The notes beneath the pieces were generated by a model that saw only the letters and a list, made by a program, of their open reading frames with translations, was not told the DNA's origin and searched no databases. From NCBI GenBank assembly GCA_016872385.1, contig VGZV01000014.1:1-54540 (forward strand): a DNA stretch of 54,540 nt, read 5' to 3'. This document shows positions 25,840 through 34,113 of this stretch, in pieces (the stretch's first letter is position 1; every line of letters starts with the position of its first letter). The position numbers and the translations under genes were made by a program. The DNA comes from SAR202 cluster bacterium (GTDB taxonomy: Bacteria > Chloroflexota > Dehalococcoidia > Lucifugimonadales > UBA3495).

Positions 25840-25928
25840 ATTCACCGCAGACCACGCGGAGTCCGCAGAGATTTCAACACGGTAAATACGCTTGTTCGCT
25901 CTGCGTCCTCAGCGTTCTCGGCGGTTAA
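25840..25928. repeat. Family G repeat, copy 2
   Basis: TTCACCGCAGACCACGCGGA, GTCCGCAGAG and the inverted CTCTGCGTCCTCAGCGTTCT, CGGCGGTTAAAT. Located just before the second fabF. Confidence 0.7.
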
Positions 25929-25950
25929 ATACCAGATGTGCAGGTAAATC

Positions 25951-27195
25951 ATGGAGCGTAAACGAGTTGTCATAACTGGAATGGGAGCCGTTACTCCCCT
26001 GGGCCAAGGGGTGGAGACCTTCTGGAGCAACCTGGTGGCGGGCAAGTCCGGCGTGGGGCCTATGACCCTGTGCGACCCCACGGTCTACCCCTGCCGCATT
26101 TCCGGCGAGGTGCGGGACTTTGACCCTGCCGCGTACCTGGACGTCAAAGAAGCCCGGCGCATGGCCCGCTTCTCCCAGCTTGCCGTGGCCGCCGCTCAGA
26201 TGGCCGTGGCTTCGGCGCAGCTGGACACATCCAAAGAAGACAGCTACCGGGTAGGCGTAGTGCTGGGCAACGGCAACGGCGGCTTTCCTACCCTGGAAGA
26301 GAACTGCCGCATCTTGGCCTCCAGGGGCGGCATGCGCATGTCCCCCTTCTTCTTTCCCATGATCCTGCCCAACATGGCGGCGGCCAACGTCAGCCGGTTG
26401 GTGGGCGCCCACGGCTACAGCTCCACTGCCACCACTGCCTGCGCCGCATCCAACCAGGCTATGGGCGAGGCCCTGGAGGCCATCCGCCGTGGCGCGGCCG
26501 ATGTAATGCTGGCCGGGGGCGCCGAGGCGGGCATCAGCCTGCTGGGGCTGTCGGGCTTTGCGGTGATGCGCGCCCTCAGCACCCGCAACGAGGAACCGGA
26601 GCGGGCCAGCCGCCCCTTTGATGCGGGCCGTGATGGCTTTGTCCCCTCAGAAGGCGCGGCGTTGCTGGTGCTGGAAAGCCTGGAACATGCCCAGGGCAGG
26701 GGCGCAAACATTTTGGCGGAACTGGCGGGCTTCGGCAGCACCTCCGACGCGGGGCACCTGGTGCAGCCCGAGGAGACCGGCGCCAGCGCCGCGGCCGCCA
26801 TGCGCTTGGCCCTGGCCGACGCCGGGGTTACCCTGGCGCAGGTGGACTACATCAACGCCCACGGCACCTCCACGCCGTTGAACGATGCTGTGGAGACCGC
26901 CGCCATCAAGCGCTTGTTCGGAGACCTGGCTTACAAAATCCCGGTCAGCTCCACCAAGTCCATGATTGGTCACTCCCTGGGGGCCGCTGGTTCCCTGGAG
27001 GCGGTGGCCTGTGTCAAGACCATCAATTCGGGTATGATTCACCCAACCATCAACTACGAGACGCCGGACCCCGCCTGCGACCTGGACTACGTGCCCAACC
27101 AGGCCAGGGAGAAGGACGTGGCGGTGGCGCTGTCCAACGCCTTTGGCTTTGGCGGCCAGAACGCCTGCCTGGTGTTCCGCAAGTTTGAGGGGTAA
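25951..27195 (+). CDS. fabF: Beta-ketoacyl-ACP synthase II, copy 2
   Basis: 414 residues. Catalytic residues Cys164 ([13 protein letters not shown]), His304 ([11 protein letters not shown]) and His341 ([11 protein letters not shown]). The cysteine context is the conventional TAC, unlike copy 1 at 2445-3698 (SSC). The two copies align end to end but differ throughout, so they are old paralogues. Preceded by a family G repeat, without other fab genes. May differ in chain-length preference. Confidence 0.92.
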   Translation: MERKRVVITGMGAVTPLGQGVETFWSNLVAGKSGVGPMTLCDPTVYPCRISGEVRDFDPAAYLDVKEARRMARFSQLAVAAAQMAVASAQLDTSKEDSYRVGVVLGNGNGGFPTLEENCRILASRGGMRMSPFFFPMILPNMAAANVSRLVGAHGYSSTATTACAASNQAMGEALEAIRRGAADVMLAGGAEAGISLLGLSGFAVMRALSTRNEEPERASRPFDAGRDGFVPSEGAALLVLESLEHAQGRGANILAELAGFGSTSDAGHLVQPEETGASAAAAMRLALADAGVTLAQVDYINAHGTSTPLNDAVETAAIKRLFGDLAYKIPVSSTKSMIGHSLGAAGSLEAVACVKTINSGMIHPTINYETPDPACDLDYVPNQAREKDVAVALSNAFGFGGQNACLVFRKFEG

Positions 27196-27288
27196 GGGGC
27201 TGGTTCCCAATTGCTGGCCTTCTCCGGGCTGGCTACGCTCTGGGATTACCTGTATATCCACTTTGCTATACTTTAGGTGTAGCTTTCC

Positions 27289-27564
27289 ATGGACTTTGAA
27301 TGGGATGAGGCCAAGAATCGGGATAACCTCGCTAAGCACGGGATAGACTTTACCCGTGCCAAATAGGTATTTGCTGGCTCGACACTGGATTGCATTGACT
27401 CTCGACGAGATTATGGTGAAACCAGAGAGGCCGTTATTGGAGTCACGGAGGGGGAAGCGGTCTACGTCGTCTACACGGTTCGAGGCGAGGTATACCGTAT
27501 TATCTCGGCCAGGAGGGCAAGTCGCCGTGAGCCAAGAGCGTATCGTCAGGCGTACCCTGGGTGA
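27289..27564 (+). pseudogene. brnT: BrnT-family ribonuclease toxin, interrupted by an amber stop
   Basis: From ATG 27289 the frame reads MDFEWDEAKNRDNLAKHGID, the standard BrnT opening, then TAG at codon 26 (27364-27366). The same frame then continues perfectly for 65 more codons: 'VFAGSTLDCIDSRRDYGETR', 'AVIGVTEGEAVYVVYTVRG', 'YRIISARRASRREPRAY', to TGA at 27562. The stop replaces what is usually Glu or Gln in 'A(E/Q)VF', one base change away. BrnT is a RelE-fold RNase normally held by BrnA. Overlaps brnA by 38 bases. Confidence 0.82.
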
Positions 27565-27868
27565 TGTTCGGGACGACCAAACCGACTGGGCGCGGTTGGC
27601 TGCCATGACCGAAGAGGAGATTGAGGCCAACGCCCTGTCAGACCCGGATGCTCAACCCCTCAGCGACGATGACCTGGCCGAGGCGGCGCTTATCCTGCCC
27701 GGCCCCAAGCCGCGGGTCTGCCTGCCCATTGACCGGGACGTTCTGGACTGGTTCAGACTGCAAGGCCGGGGTTTCCAGGCCCGCATTAACGCCGTGCTGC
27801 GGGACTACATGGAATCCCAAGAAAGGAAGGCGGCGTGGGCAAAGGCCAAAGCCAAAGACCGAAGTTAA
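27527..27868 (+). CDS. brnA: BrnA-family antitoxin
   Basis: 113 residues from GTG 27527, chosen because AGGAGGG lies nine bases upstream. A negatively charged N-terminal half (TEEEIEANALSDPDAQPLSDDDLAEA) binds toxin in the family. The C-terminal ribbon-helix-helix DNA-binding part reads 'VCLPIDRDVLDWFRLQGRGF' then 'QARINAVLRDYM', diagnostic for BrnA. Intact, while its partner brnT upstream is broken. In known systems it represses the operon. Confidence 0.85.
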   Translation: MSQERIVRRTLGDVRDDQTDWARLAAMTEEEIEANALSDPDAQPLSDDDLAEAALILPGPKPRVCLPIDRDVLDWFRLQGRGFQARINAVLRDYMESQERKAAWAKAKAKDRS

Positions 27869-27934
27869 TGGGAGTATAAGCAAAAGCCAATACGCCCCAG
27901 CTTTGGGGATGGGTTGCCGCGTCAGGGGCCGGAG

Positions 27935-28198
27935 CTAGTTGGCGGCTACCGCGTCCTTGGCCGCATGGGCCAGCACCTCGTCCAGCATCCGCTGCAGAGC
28001 CATGGTGTGGCCGCACACACCCCGGGTGGTGAAGAACAGGCACTGACAATGCCATACGCCGGAGTCAAAGCTCACCTGATAGGTGTTGTGGTTGCCCTGA
28101 AAGCTGGCCTTGAAGCTGGTAATGGTTACCCGCTCCTTCTCCTCGGCGTATTTCCTGGCCTTGTCAATCTTTCCGATGATGCTGGAGTCCATCAGCAC
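27935..28198 (-). CDS. Small SWIM-type zinc-finger protein
   Basis: 87 residues (85 if the second Met at 28192 is used). The SWIM zinc signature CxCxnCxH is seen as WHCQCLFFTTRGVCGHTMAL. It is preceded by a beta-hairpin segment ITSFKASFQGNHNTYQVSFD. SWIM domains bind nucleic acid or protein, here as a stand-alone unit with no helicase or transposase attached. Its partner is unknown. Confidence 0.7.
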   Translation of the reverse strand: MLMDSSIIGKIDKARKYAEEKERVTITSFKASFQGNHNTYQVSFDSGVWHCQCLFFTTRGVCGHTMALQRMLDEVLAHAAKDAVAAN

Positions 28199-28369
28199 CT
28201 CCGAAGTATGTGCCTAAGGTATTTAAATTGTATGGTGATGGTTAGCTAACGTCAAGGCAGGCGCCAGTGGGTTCCGGGTTTGGTTAATTTTCAGCCCATA
28301 TGTAGGGGTGCCGCTTACTGCGCGCAGGATACGGCGCTGCTGGCCGCGCCCGGCTTAGCTCCGTCTGCA

Positions 28370-28398
28370 TTGACGCTCCTCCACCCCTGCCATACAAT
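28370..28398 (+). promoter_or_regulatory. Promoter of alaS
   Basis: TTGACG (28370-28375), a 17-base spacer and TACAAT (28393-28398). Start near 28405, leaving about 33 bases to the ATG. The 215-base gap before alaS shows no T-box-like element. Confidence 0.72.
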
Positions 28399-28437
28399 TC
28401 CCGCAAATACTCATTGTCCTACAGGAAGTTGCACGCC

Positions 28438-31191
28438 ATGACCGGAGACCAGATTCGCGCCTCCTACCTGCAGTTCTTTGAGCAGCGGGGGCACCTGCCC
28501 ATGCCCAGCGCCTCGCTGATTCCGGCGGGAGACCCCACCCTGCTGTTCACCAGCGCGGGCATGGTGCCCTTCAAGCCTTTCTTCATGGGCGAGCAGACTC
28601 CGCCGCGCCGCCGCCTCACTAGCTGCCAAAAGAGCTTCCGCACCACCGACATTGACACCGTGGGCGACCACAAGCACCTGACCTTCTTTGAGATGCTGGG
28701 CAACTTCAGCATCGGCGACTACTTCAAAAAGGATGCCATCACCTTTGCCTGGACGCTGGTCACCGGGCCGTTCAAGCTGGAGCCGGAGCGCATCTACGTG
28801 ACGGTGCACCTGGACGACGACGAGGCCTTCCAGCTCTGGCACGAGATGATTGGCGTGCCGGTGGAGCGCATCTACCGCTACGGCGACCGGGAGAACTGGT
28901 GGGGGCCTGCGGGCAACGAAGGCCCCACCGGCCCCTGCTCCGAGCTGCACTACGACTTCGCCCCGGAGAAAAGCTGCGGCCTGGATATGGTGGCGCCGGA
29001 CACCCTCACTGCCATCCTGCGCCAGGAACGGGCCACCCTGACACAGTCGGGGCGCGCGCCAATCCCCGGCTGCCACCCCAACTGCGACTGCGAGCGGTTC
29101 GTGGAGCTGTGGAACCTGGTGTTCATGCAGTTCTACCAGGACCCGCAGAAGAACCGCACGCCCCTGCCCGCGCCCAGCGTGGACACCGGCATGGGCCTGG
29201 AACGGGCCGCCGCCATCCTCCAGCGCAAGCCCAACGTTTACGAGACCGACCTGTTCATGCCCATCCTGGAGCGGGTATGCCTGCTTACCGGCAAGAGCTA
29301 CGGCCAGAACCAGGAAACTGACTACGCCCTGCGGGTGGTGGCCGAGCACGCCCGCGCCGCCTCCTTCTTGATTGGCGACGGCGTGGCGCCCAGCAACGAA
29401 GGCCGGGGCTACGTGCTGCGCCGCATCATCCGGCGGGCGGTGCGCTACGGGCGCAGGCTGGGCCTCACCCAGCCATTCCTGACCCAGGTGGCCCAGGTGG
29501 TGCTGGAGCGGTTTTCCCCCGCCTATAAGGAACTGCGGGAGAACGACGACTTTATCCGCCGGGTTATCGGCCTGGAGGAGGAGCGGTTCCAATCGGCCAT
29601 CGAAGTGGGTTTGGCTGCACTGAACGAAGCCATTGCCAGGGTTAAAGTGGACGCACGCCGGGGAGATGCACTTTCCTTGCCCGCTGCTGACGCCTTTGCC
29701 CTCTACGACACCTACGGCTTCCCCCCTGAGCTGACCCAGGAAATTGCCAAGGAGCACGGCCTGGACGTGGACATGGCGGGCTTCCAGAAAGAGATGGAAG
29801 CGCAGCGGGAGCGGGCCAGGGCCGCCCACGCCTTTGAGGGCGGCATGGAGATGCTCACCGCCTATGAGACCTTGGGAGTGGGCAAGTCCCAGTTTGTAGG
29901 CTACTCAGGGCTGGAGCGGCAGTCGGCGGTGGCGGCCATCCTTTTTGATAACGTCTCGGTGGGCCATGCCTCCCAGGGCCAGAAGGTGGAGATAGTCCTG
30001 GCGGAGACTCCCTTCTACCCGGAGGGCGGCGGCCAGACCGGCGACGGGGGCACAATTGCCGGCCCCAACGGCCTGGTGCGGGTGGAGGACACCCAGAGTC
30101 CCGTGGCTGGGCTGATTGTCCACCGCGGCGTCGTGGTGCAAGGCGATATCTCCCTGGGCGAGGCCGTCGCCGCCAGGGTGGAAGTCTCTCGCCGCCTGGA
30201 CGCCTCCCGTAACCACAGCGGCACCCATCTGCTCCACGCTGCCCTGCGCGCGGTGCTGGGCAGCCACGTGCGGCAGGCCGGCTCCCATGTGGCCCCGGAG
30301 CGGCTGCGTTTCGACTTCAGCCACGTCAGCCCCCTGTCGCCCCTGGAAGTGCTCTCTGTGCAGAGCCTGGCCAACGAGAAGGTGCGGGACAACCTCCAGG
30401 TGACATACCACGAGACCAGCTACGCCCAGGCGGTGCGGGAGGGTGCCCTGGCCTTCTTCGGTGACCGCTACGGCGACGTGGTGCGGGTGGTGTCCATGGG
30501 TGGCGGCCACGACCATGAGCAGGCGGCGGCCCCCTTCAGCCTGGAGGTGTGCGGCGGCACCCACGTGGCGGCCACCGGCCAGGTGGGCACCATCTTTGTG
30601 CTGGGCGAGTCCAGCGTGGGCGGCGGGATGCGGCGCATTGAAGCAGTGACGGGCCGCGCCGCCGAGCAGCTTTTTGTAGAGCAGTCGGCCCGGCTGGACG
30701 CCCTGGCCCGCAAGCTGCAAACCCCGGCAGCCGACCTGGAAACTCGCCTGGACAGCTTCCTGCAGGATAACGAGCAGCTGAAGCGCCGCCTGGCGTCCAT
30801 GGAGCGCGCCAGCCTGCGGGCTGAGGCCCAGGAGCTATTGGGCCGGGTGCAGGACGTGGAGGGCGTCAAAGTGGTGGCGGGCCGCACCTCGGCGGGCAAC
30901 GCCGACGCCCTGCGGGAGATGGGCGACTTCCTCAAGGCCAAGCTGCCCAGCGTGGCCCTGGTGCTGGCGGCGGTGATGGAGGGCAACCCCATCCTGATTA
31001 GCATGGTCACGCCGGACCTGGTGGCCCGGGGCCTGCACGCGGGCAATATTGCCAGAGATACCGCCAAGGTAGTTGGCGGCGGCGGCGGCGGCAGGCCGGA
31101 AGTGGCCCAGGCGGGCGGCAAGCAGGCAGGCAAGCTGGACGACGCCCTGCGTGGCGTGCCGGAGCTGGTGCGCCGTAGCTTGAAGAAGTAG
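28438..31191 (+). CDS. alaS: Alanine-tRNA ligase
   Basis: 917 residues from ATG 28438, with AGGAAG nine bases upstream; a TTG at 28414 is the alternative. Charges tRNA-Ala and edits mischarged Ser or Gly. The class II core shows SYLQFFEQRGHLPMPSASL (motif 1) and TSCQKSFRTTDIDTVGDHKH. The editing-domain zinc ligands are His593 and His597 (HSGTH) and Cys705 and His709 (CGGTH). The glycine-rich C-Ala region reads 'VVGGGGGGRPEVAQAGGK'. The gene ends before a cluster of repeats. Confidence 0.95.
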   Translation: MTGDQIRASYLQFFEQRGHLPMPSASLIPAGDPTLLFTSAGMVPFKPFFMGEQTPPRRRLTSCQKSFRTTDIDTVGDHKHLTFFEMLGNFSIGDYFKKDAITFAWTLVTGPFKLEPERIYVTVHLDDDEAFQLWHEMIGVPVERIYRYGDRENWWGPAGNEGPTGPCSELHYDFAPEKSCGLDMVAPDTLTAILRQERATLTQSGRAPIPGCHPNCDCERFVELWNLVFMQFYQDPQKNRTPLPAPSVDTGMGLERAAAILQRKPNVYETDLFMPILERVCLLTGKSYGQNQETDYALRVVAEHARAASFLIGDGVAPSNEGRGYVLRRIIRRAVRYGRRLGLTQPFLTQVAQVVLERFSPAYKELRENDDFIRRVIGLEEERFQSAIEVGLAALNEAIARVKVDARRGDALSLPAADAFALYDTYGFPPELTQEIAKEHGLDVDMAGFQKEMEAQRERARAAHAFEGGMEMLTAYETLGVGKSQFVGYSGLERQSAVAAILFDNVSVGHASQGQKVEIVLAETPFYPEGGGQTGDGGTIAGPNGLVRVEDTQSPVAGLIVHRGVVVQGDISLGEAVAARVEVSRRLDASRNHSGTHLLHAALRAVLGSHVRQAGSHVAPERLRFDFSHVSPLSPLEVLSVQSLANEKVRDNLQVTYHETSYAQAVREGALAFFGDRYGDVVRVVSMGGGHDHEQAAAPFSLEVCGGTHVAATGQVGTIFVLGESSVGGGMRRIEAVTGRAAEQLFVEQSARLDALARKLQTPAADLETRLDSFLQDNEQLKRRLASMERASLRAEAQELLGRVQDVEGVKVVAGRTSAGNADALREMGDFLKAKLPSVALVLAAVMEGNPILISMVTPDLVARGLHAGNIARDTAKVVGGGGGGRPEVAQAGGKQAGKLDDALRGVPELVRRSLKK

Positions 31192-31199
31192 ATGGGACA

Positions 31200-31300
31200 T
31201 GGTCGCCCTTCGACAGGCTCAGGGCGAGCGGTGGTAGGAATTACGCGCATGGAGATGTACAGGCTCATGGTGAGCCTGTTGAACCATGAGCGGGTTGCAA
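31200..31300. repeat. Family A repeat, copy 6 (partial)
   Basis: CGCCCTTCGACAGGCTCAGG and GCTCATGGTGAGCCTGTTGA, CCATGAGCGGG. No full terminal sequences. Confidence 0.6.
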
Positions 31301-31353
31301 ATCCCCCCTTGCCCCCCTTTGCAAAAAGGGATTGGGGAGATTTCTCAGGGTCG

Positions 31354-31472
31354 TTTCATTGCTGGCCCATCGGTAGGGGCGCACCGGCGTGTGCGCCCTG
31401 GTCGGAACTCCCAAACAAAGGGCAGACACACAGGTCTGCCCCTACCCCGAATGAAACGGCCCTGGGGGATTT
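31354..31472. repeat. Family F repeat, copy 1, abutting ruvX
   Basis: GGTAGGGGCGCACCGGCGTG, TGCGCCC, then GGGCAGACACACAGGTCTGC and CCCTACC. It ends CGAATGAAACGGCCCTGGGGG, matching the end of the copy at 51892-52018. The repeat runs straight into the first codon of ruvX. Confidence 0.75.
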
Positions 31473-31895
31473 CTGAAACTCCTGGGCCTGGATCTGGGCC
31501 AGCGCCGCATCGGCCTGGCGGTGGGCGATACCATCAGCCGCATGGCCTTGCCCATTGGCCACCTCACCCGCACCCGTCTGGCCCAGGACATTGAGCGCCT
31601 GCTGGAGATGGCCCGCCAGCGCCAGACGGAGGGATTTGTGGTGGGCGTGCCCTACACCGACCCTGACCCGGCCAGCCCCCGGCGCATTGGCCCCCAAACG
31701 CGGCAGGCCCTGGGCTTTATCCGGGAACTGAAAAAGCGCACCACCCTGCCTGTTTATGAGGTGGATGAGTCCTTCACCTCGGCACAGGCGGAGACGCTGC
31801 TGCAGGAGGCGGGCCGCCAGCCCTCCCGCCAGCGGGCAGAGGTAGATGCGGCGGCGGCGGCGCTGATTTTGCAACGATTTCTGGACCAGGACTGA
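31473..31895 (+). CDS. ruvX: Holliday-junction resolvase-like protein (YqgF), start disrupted
   Basis: 140 residues if read from CTG 31473. The expected N-terminus 'M.(I/L)LGLDLGxxRIGLAVGD' is present as LKLLGLDLGQRRIGLAVGD, but the first codon is CTG and no ribosome-binding site lies upstream. The next usual start, GTG 31521, would cut away the catalytic Asp of LDLG. Other conserved sites are seen: GVPYTD, VYEVDESFTSAQAE and VDAAAAALILQRFL. RuvX is an RNase H-fold nuclease implicated in 16S rRNA end processing, normally essential. The repeat that abuts the start codon may have replaced the native 5' end. Confidence 0.82.
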   Translation: MKLLGLDLGQRRIGLAVGDTISRMALPIGHLTRTRLAQDIERLLEMARQRQTEGFVVGVPYTDPDPASPRRIGPQTRQALGFIRELKKRTTLPVYEVDESFTSAQAETLLQEAGRQPSRQRAEVDAAAAALILQRFLDQD

Positions 31896-31907
31896 CTGGC
31901 TGGTTCT

Positions 31908-31990
31908 ATACGCCCATCCCGGCCTTCCCCCTGAAACAAAGGGAAGGAGCTTCCCCCTCTGACAAGGGGAAGGGCCAGGGTGGGGGCGCA
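31908..31990. repeat. Family C repeat, copy 2
   Basis: CCCATCCCGGCCTTCCCCCT, AGGGAAGGAGC, TTCCCCCTCTGACAAGGGGA then AGGGCCAGGGTGGGG. Located between the convergent ruvX and nitrilase genes. Confidence 0.65.
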
Positions 31991-31992
31991 CA

Positions 31993-32766
31993 CTACAAAT
32001 ACGTCCTCTGGAACTCCCCGGACAGCAGCCGCATCCCCTCCAGGTCCCAGTCAAAGGTCAGCACCACCGAGCGGTCGGAGCAGCCTGACAACAGCCGCCG
32101 CCCATGCTGGGCCACCACGCTTTCGGCGGTGGTGTAGTCCATTTCGTCGGCTTCCACGCCGGAACGGTTGCACACCATGATGGGCAGCCCGGTATCCAGG
32201 GTGCGCTGCTCCCACTCGCCACGGGGTTCGCAACCGCCCAGGCCCCAGGAGGCCGGCGATACCAGCACCCTGGCCCCCTTCTCCTTCAACACCTGGGCCA
32301 CTTCGTTCTTGTAGGCGTCGGCGCAGACCATCACCCCCACCGGCACGTCGCCGCACTGGATGGGGTCAATCTCCAGCCCCGGCGAAGACCAGCCTTCCGG
32401 CCCCCGGAGCGTCCGCACCTTGCGGTGCTTGCCTAGAATCTCGCCCGCAGGATTGATGACAAACACCGTGTTGTGGAGCTTTTCGGTCTGGGGGTCCCGT
32501 TCCGGGTGGGAAAGAAACACCGTGAGACCCAGCTGGCGCACCAGCTGCTGGAACTCCTGCATCCACGGGTCGGGCTGGGGCAGAATCCAGTCGGTGCCAA
32601 TGTGGGGCGTAAAAACGTAGCCGGAAATGCAAAGCTCTGGGGTAACGGCCCAGTGGGCGCCCGCCTGGGCGGCTGCCTGCACGCCGCGCTCCACCAGCCT
32701 GCGGTTGTGGTCCACCTGGCCGGTGACCGGCGCCAGGTGCAACAGGGCGACGCGCAAGGTTTGCAT
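31993..32766 (-). CDS. Carbon-nitrogen hydrolase (nitrilase superfamily)
   Basis: 257 residues. The Glu-Lys-Cys triad is seen in order: Glu in VTPELCISGYVF, Lys in GKHRKVRTLRG, Cys in GVMVCADAYKN. These enzymes hydrolyse amides (omega-amidase, NAD synthetase glutaminase-like, beta-alanine synthase-like); substrate not evident. ATG 32766 follows CAGGGAGG. The C-terminus is ordinary. Confidence 0.85.
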   Translation of the reverse strand: MQTLRVALLHLAPVTGQVDHNRRLVERGVQAAAQAGAHWAVTPELCISGYVFTPHIGTDWILPQPDPWMQEFQQLVRQLGLTVFLSHPERDPQTEKLHNTVFVINPAGEILGKHRKVRTLRGPEGWSSPGLEIDPIQCGDVPVGVMVCADAYKNEVAQVLKEKGARVLVSPASWGLGGCEPRGEWEQRTLDTGLPIMVCNRSGVEADEMDYTTAESVVAQHGRRLLSGCSDRSVVLTFDWDLEGMRLLSGEFQRTYL

Positions 32767-32831
32767 GAGGGGCCTCCCTGGGAAAAGTAGTCCGTCGGGA
32801 ATGCCGCAGCGGGCGATGGGGGACTGGGGCC

Positions 32832-32840
32832 ATTATACCA
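32832..32840 (-). promoter_or_regulatory. Extended -10 promoter of the nitrilase gene
   Basis: TATAAT on the minus strand (32832-32837) preceded by TGG, giving TGGTATAAT, an extended -10. No -35 is clear. Confidence 0.5.
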
Positions 32841-32936
32841 TTGCGGATGCACCAGCCCCTTGACGCCAGTGGTGCCGGATGGTCAGAATATAGGATGTGG
32901 CGCGCCTGCGCCGCTTCCCCCTTTTCCTTCTGCCGA

Positions 32937-33010
32937 TGCCCGGTGGTGTAATGGTAGCACACCAGCCTTTGGAGCTGAGAGCCCTGGTTCGAGCCCAGGC
33001 CGGGCAGCCA
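32937..33010 (+). tRNA. tRNA-Gln (UUG anticodon)
   Basis: 74 bases with encoded CCA. Acceptor TGCCCGG/CCGGGCA, D-arm GTGTAATGGTAGCAC, anticodon loop CTTTGGA (UUG), T-arm CCTGGTTCGAGCCCAGG. The unusual U1-A72 pair is a known feature of tRNA-Gln. Confidence 0.94.
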
Positions 33011-33055
33011 CCAAACCTCTACTTGTGGTCTCGACGCAAGCCCGGAGCAAAAACG

Positions 33056-33582
33056 ATGAGAAACAGATCGTCGGCTACCACTCCATGGCTCATGAACGAA
33101 GACCGTGGATGTTTCGAGAGCAGACTGACTAGGCTCGATTGGCTGGTGGGGAACGTACCGCAGAACCAGTACTGGCGTTTCCAGGTGGTCTTCTTGCGAA
33201 GAGCTTGTTTGAAGAAGCGCGATATTGCTTTGTGTATGGCCAGTTTTTGGCAACCATTCATCTAGGGTTAGCCTATCTAGAGATAACTCTCGCAGCCCTC
33301 TTTTATGGAATCGGGGGTCGAGACGATTTGAAAAGAGCTAACCTTACTGACCTTCTCAAAGAGGCGCTTGACCAAAATTGGATAACTCTTGTTGAGTTCA
33401 ACGACTTGGAAAGAATCCGGAAGAACCGCAACAGGGTCACCCATTTCCGCAGGCCTGGTCACCCAGACAGCCTGGAATATCAGGCAGTCACGGCTAAGGA
33501 AGCATTCTACGGCATCATAGAACAAGACGCCACAGCTGTGATGACTGCCTGTTTTGGTATGATTGCTAGGAACGCAGTCTAG
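33056..33582 (+). pseudogene. Hypothetical protein, frameshifted near residue 42
   Basis: The first part reads in one frame from ATG 33056 (GGAG eight bases upstream), including 'LTRLDWLVGNVPQNQYWRF'. At 33178-33180 (CGTTTCC) the frame must shift to read on as 'FPGGLLAKSLFEEARYCFVY', then 'LGLAYLEITLAALFYGIG', 'LERIRKNRNRVTHFRRPGHP'. One extra T gives a 175-residue product. The RNRVTHFR segment resembles an HEPN-like R-N-x-x-x-H motif. I do not recognise the family. The alternative is that a TTG at 33139 starts a shorter 147-residue protein. Confidence 0.5.
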
Positions 33583-33667
33583 GGATGGCACAACAACCGT
33601 AGATATGTGAAGAATTCCTATCAATGTTATCTGCGGATTGTACGCCGTGGCCGCGCCTAGAAACACC

Positions 33668-33682
33668 CTCCGTTTCGGAGGT
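33668..33682. repeat. Small hairpin between hypothetical and higA
   Basis: CCTCCG, TTT, CGGAGG: a perfect six-pair stem. No T-run adjoins it. The remaining 200 bases here show no gene that I can support. Confidence 0.35.
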
Positions 33683-33786
33683 TCTGCAATGAAGTCGTCA
33701 CCGGAGCCGATGGAAACGGAGATCGAAGGCAGAACACAAGAGATCAAGTCCGCGATGAGCGCTCATGGAAGACGGGCTTCCCACAA

Positions 33787-34101
33787 CTACTGGGGCTGGT
33801 CTGTGCTACCTTGCGCCGCCGCAACGGCGCGGAACCGGAGGCCAAGGGCCTGCACCACTTTGAGCACCGTAGCGAACTCTGGATTGCCTTCGGGCGACAG
33901 AGCCTTGTAGAGACTCTCCCGTCCAAGCCCCGTTTCCCTGGCGATTTGGGCCATGCCTTTAGCCCTGGCAATATCTCCCAGGGCTGCTGCAACCAATGCA
34001 GGGTCGCCCTCTTCCAGGGCTGCCTCCAGATAAGCGGCCATGTCCTCCGGGGTTTCCAGGTACTCTGCAACATCCCACGGCTGGGTCTTCGTCTTAGCCA
34101 T
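33787..34101 (-). CDS. Addiction-module antidote protein, HTH type (HigA-like)
   Basis: 104 residues from ATG 34101; AGGAGG lies eight bases upstream and spans the toxin stop codon. The family opening 'WDVAEYLETPEDMAAYLEAA' and the HTH 'DIARAKGMAQIARETGLGRE' with 'SLYKALSPEGNPEFATVLKV' are diagnostic of the small 'putative addiction module antidote' class. Downstream of its toxin, as in HigBA. It binds and blocks the toxin and represses the operon in known cases. Confidence 0.88.
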   Translation of the reverse strand: MAKTKTQPWDVAEYLETPEDMAAYLEAALEEGDPALVAAALGDIARAKGMAQIARETGLGRESLYKALSPEGNPEFATVLKVVQALGLRFRAVAAAQGSTDQPQ

Positions 34102-34113
34102 GATCACGCCCTC

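Noticed and set aside
27364..27366. Pyrrolysine or amber suppression in brnT
   Set aside because: No pyl genes are in view and a one-base mutation of a Glu or Gln codon explains it more simply.
28199..28437. T-box element in front of alaS
   Set aside because: No T-box sequence or antiterminator is found; the leader is only about 33 bases after the promoter.
28411..29829. 472-codon open frame on the minus strand inside alaS
   Set aside because: It lies wholly opposite a strongly conserved gene. High GC makes long antisense frames common, and its translation is low-complexity (Ala/Gly/Val/His-rich) with no domain.
32860..33132. Open frames across tRNA-Gln
   Set aside because: They translate a tRNA gene and have no protein-like pattern.
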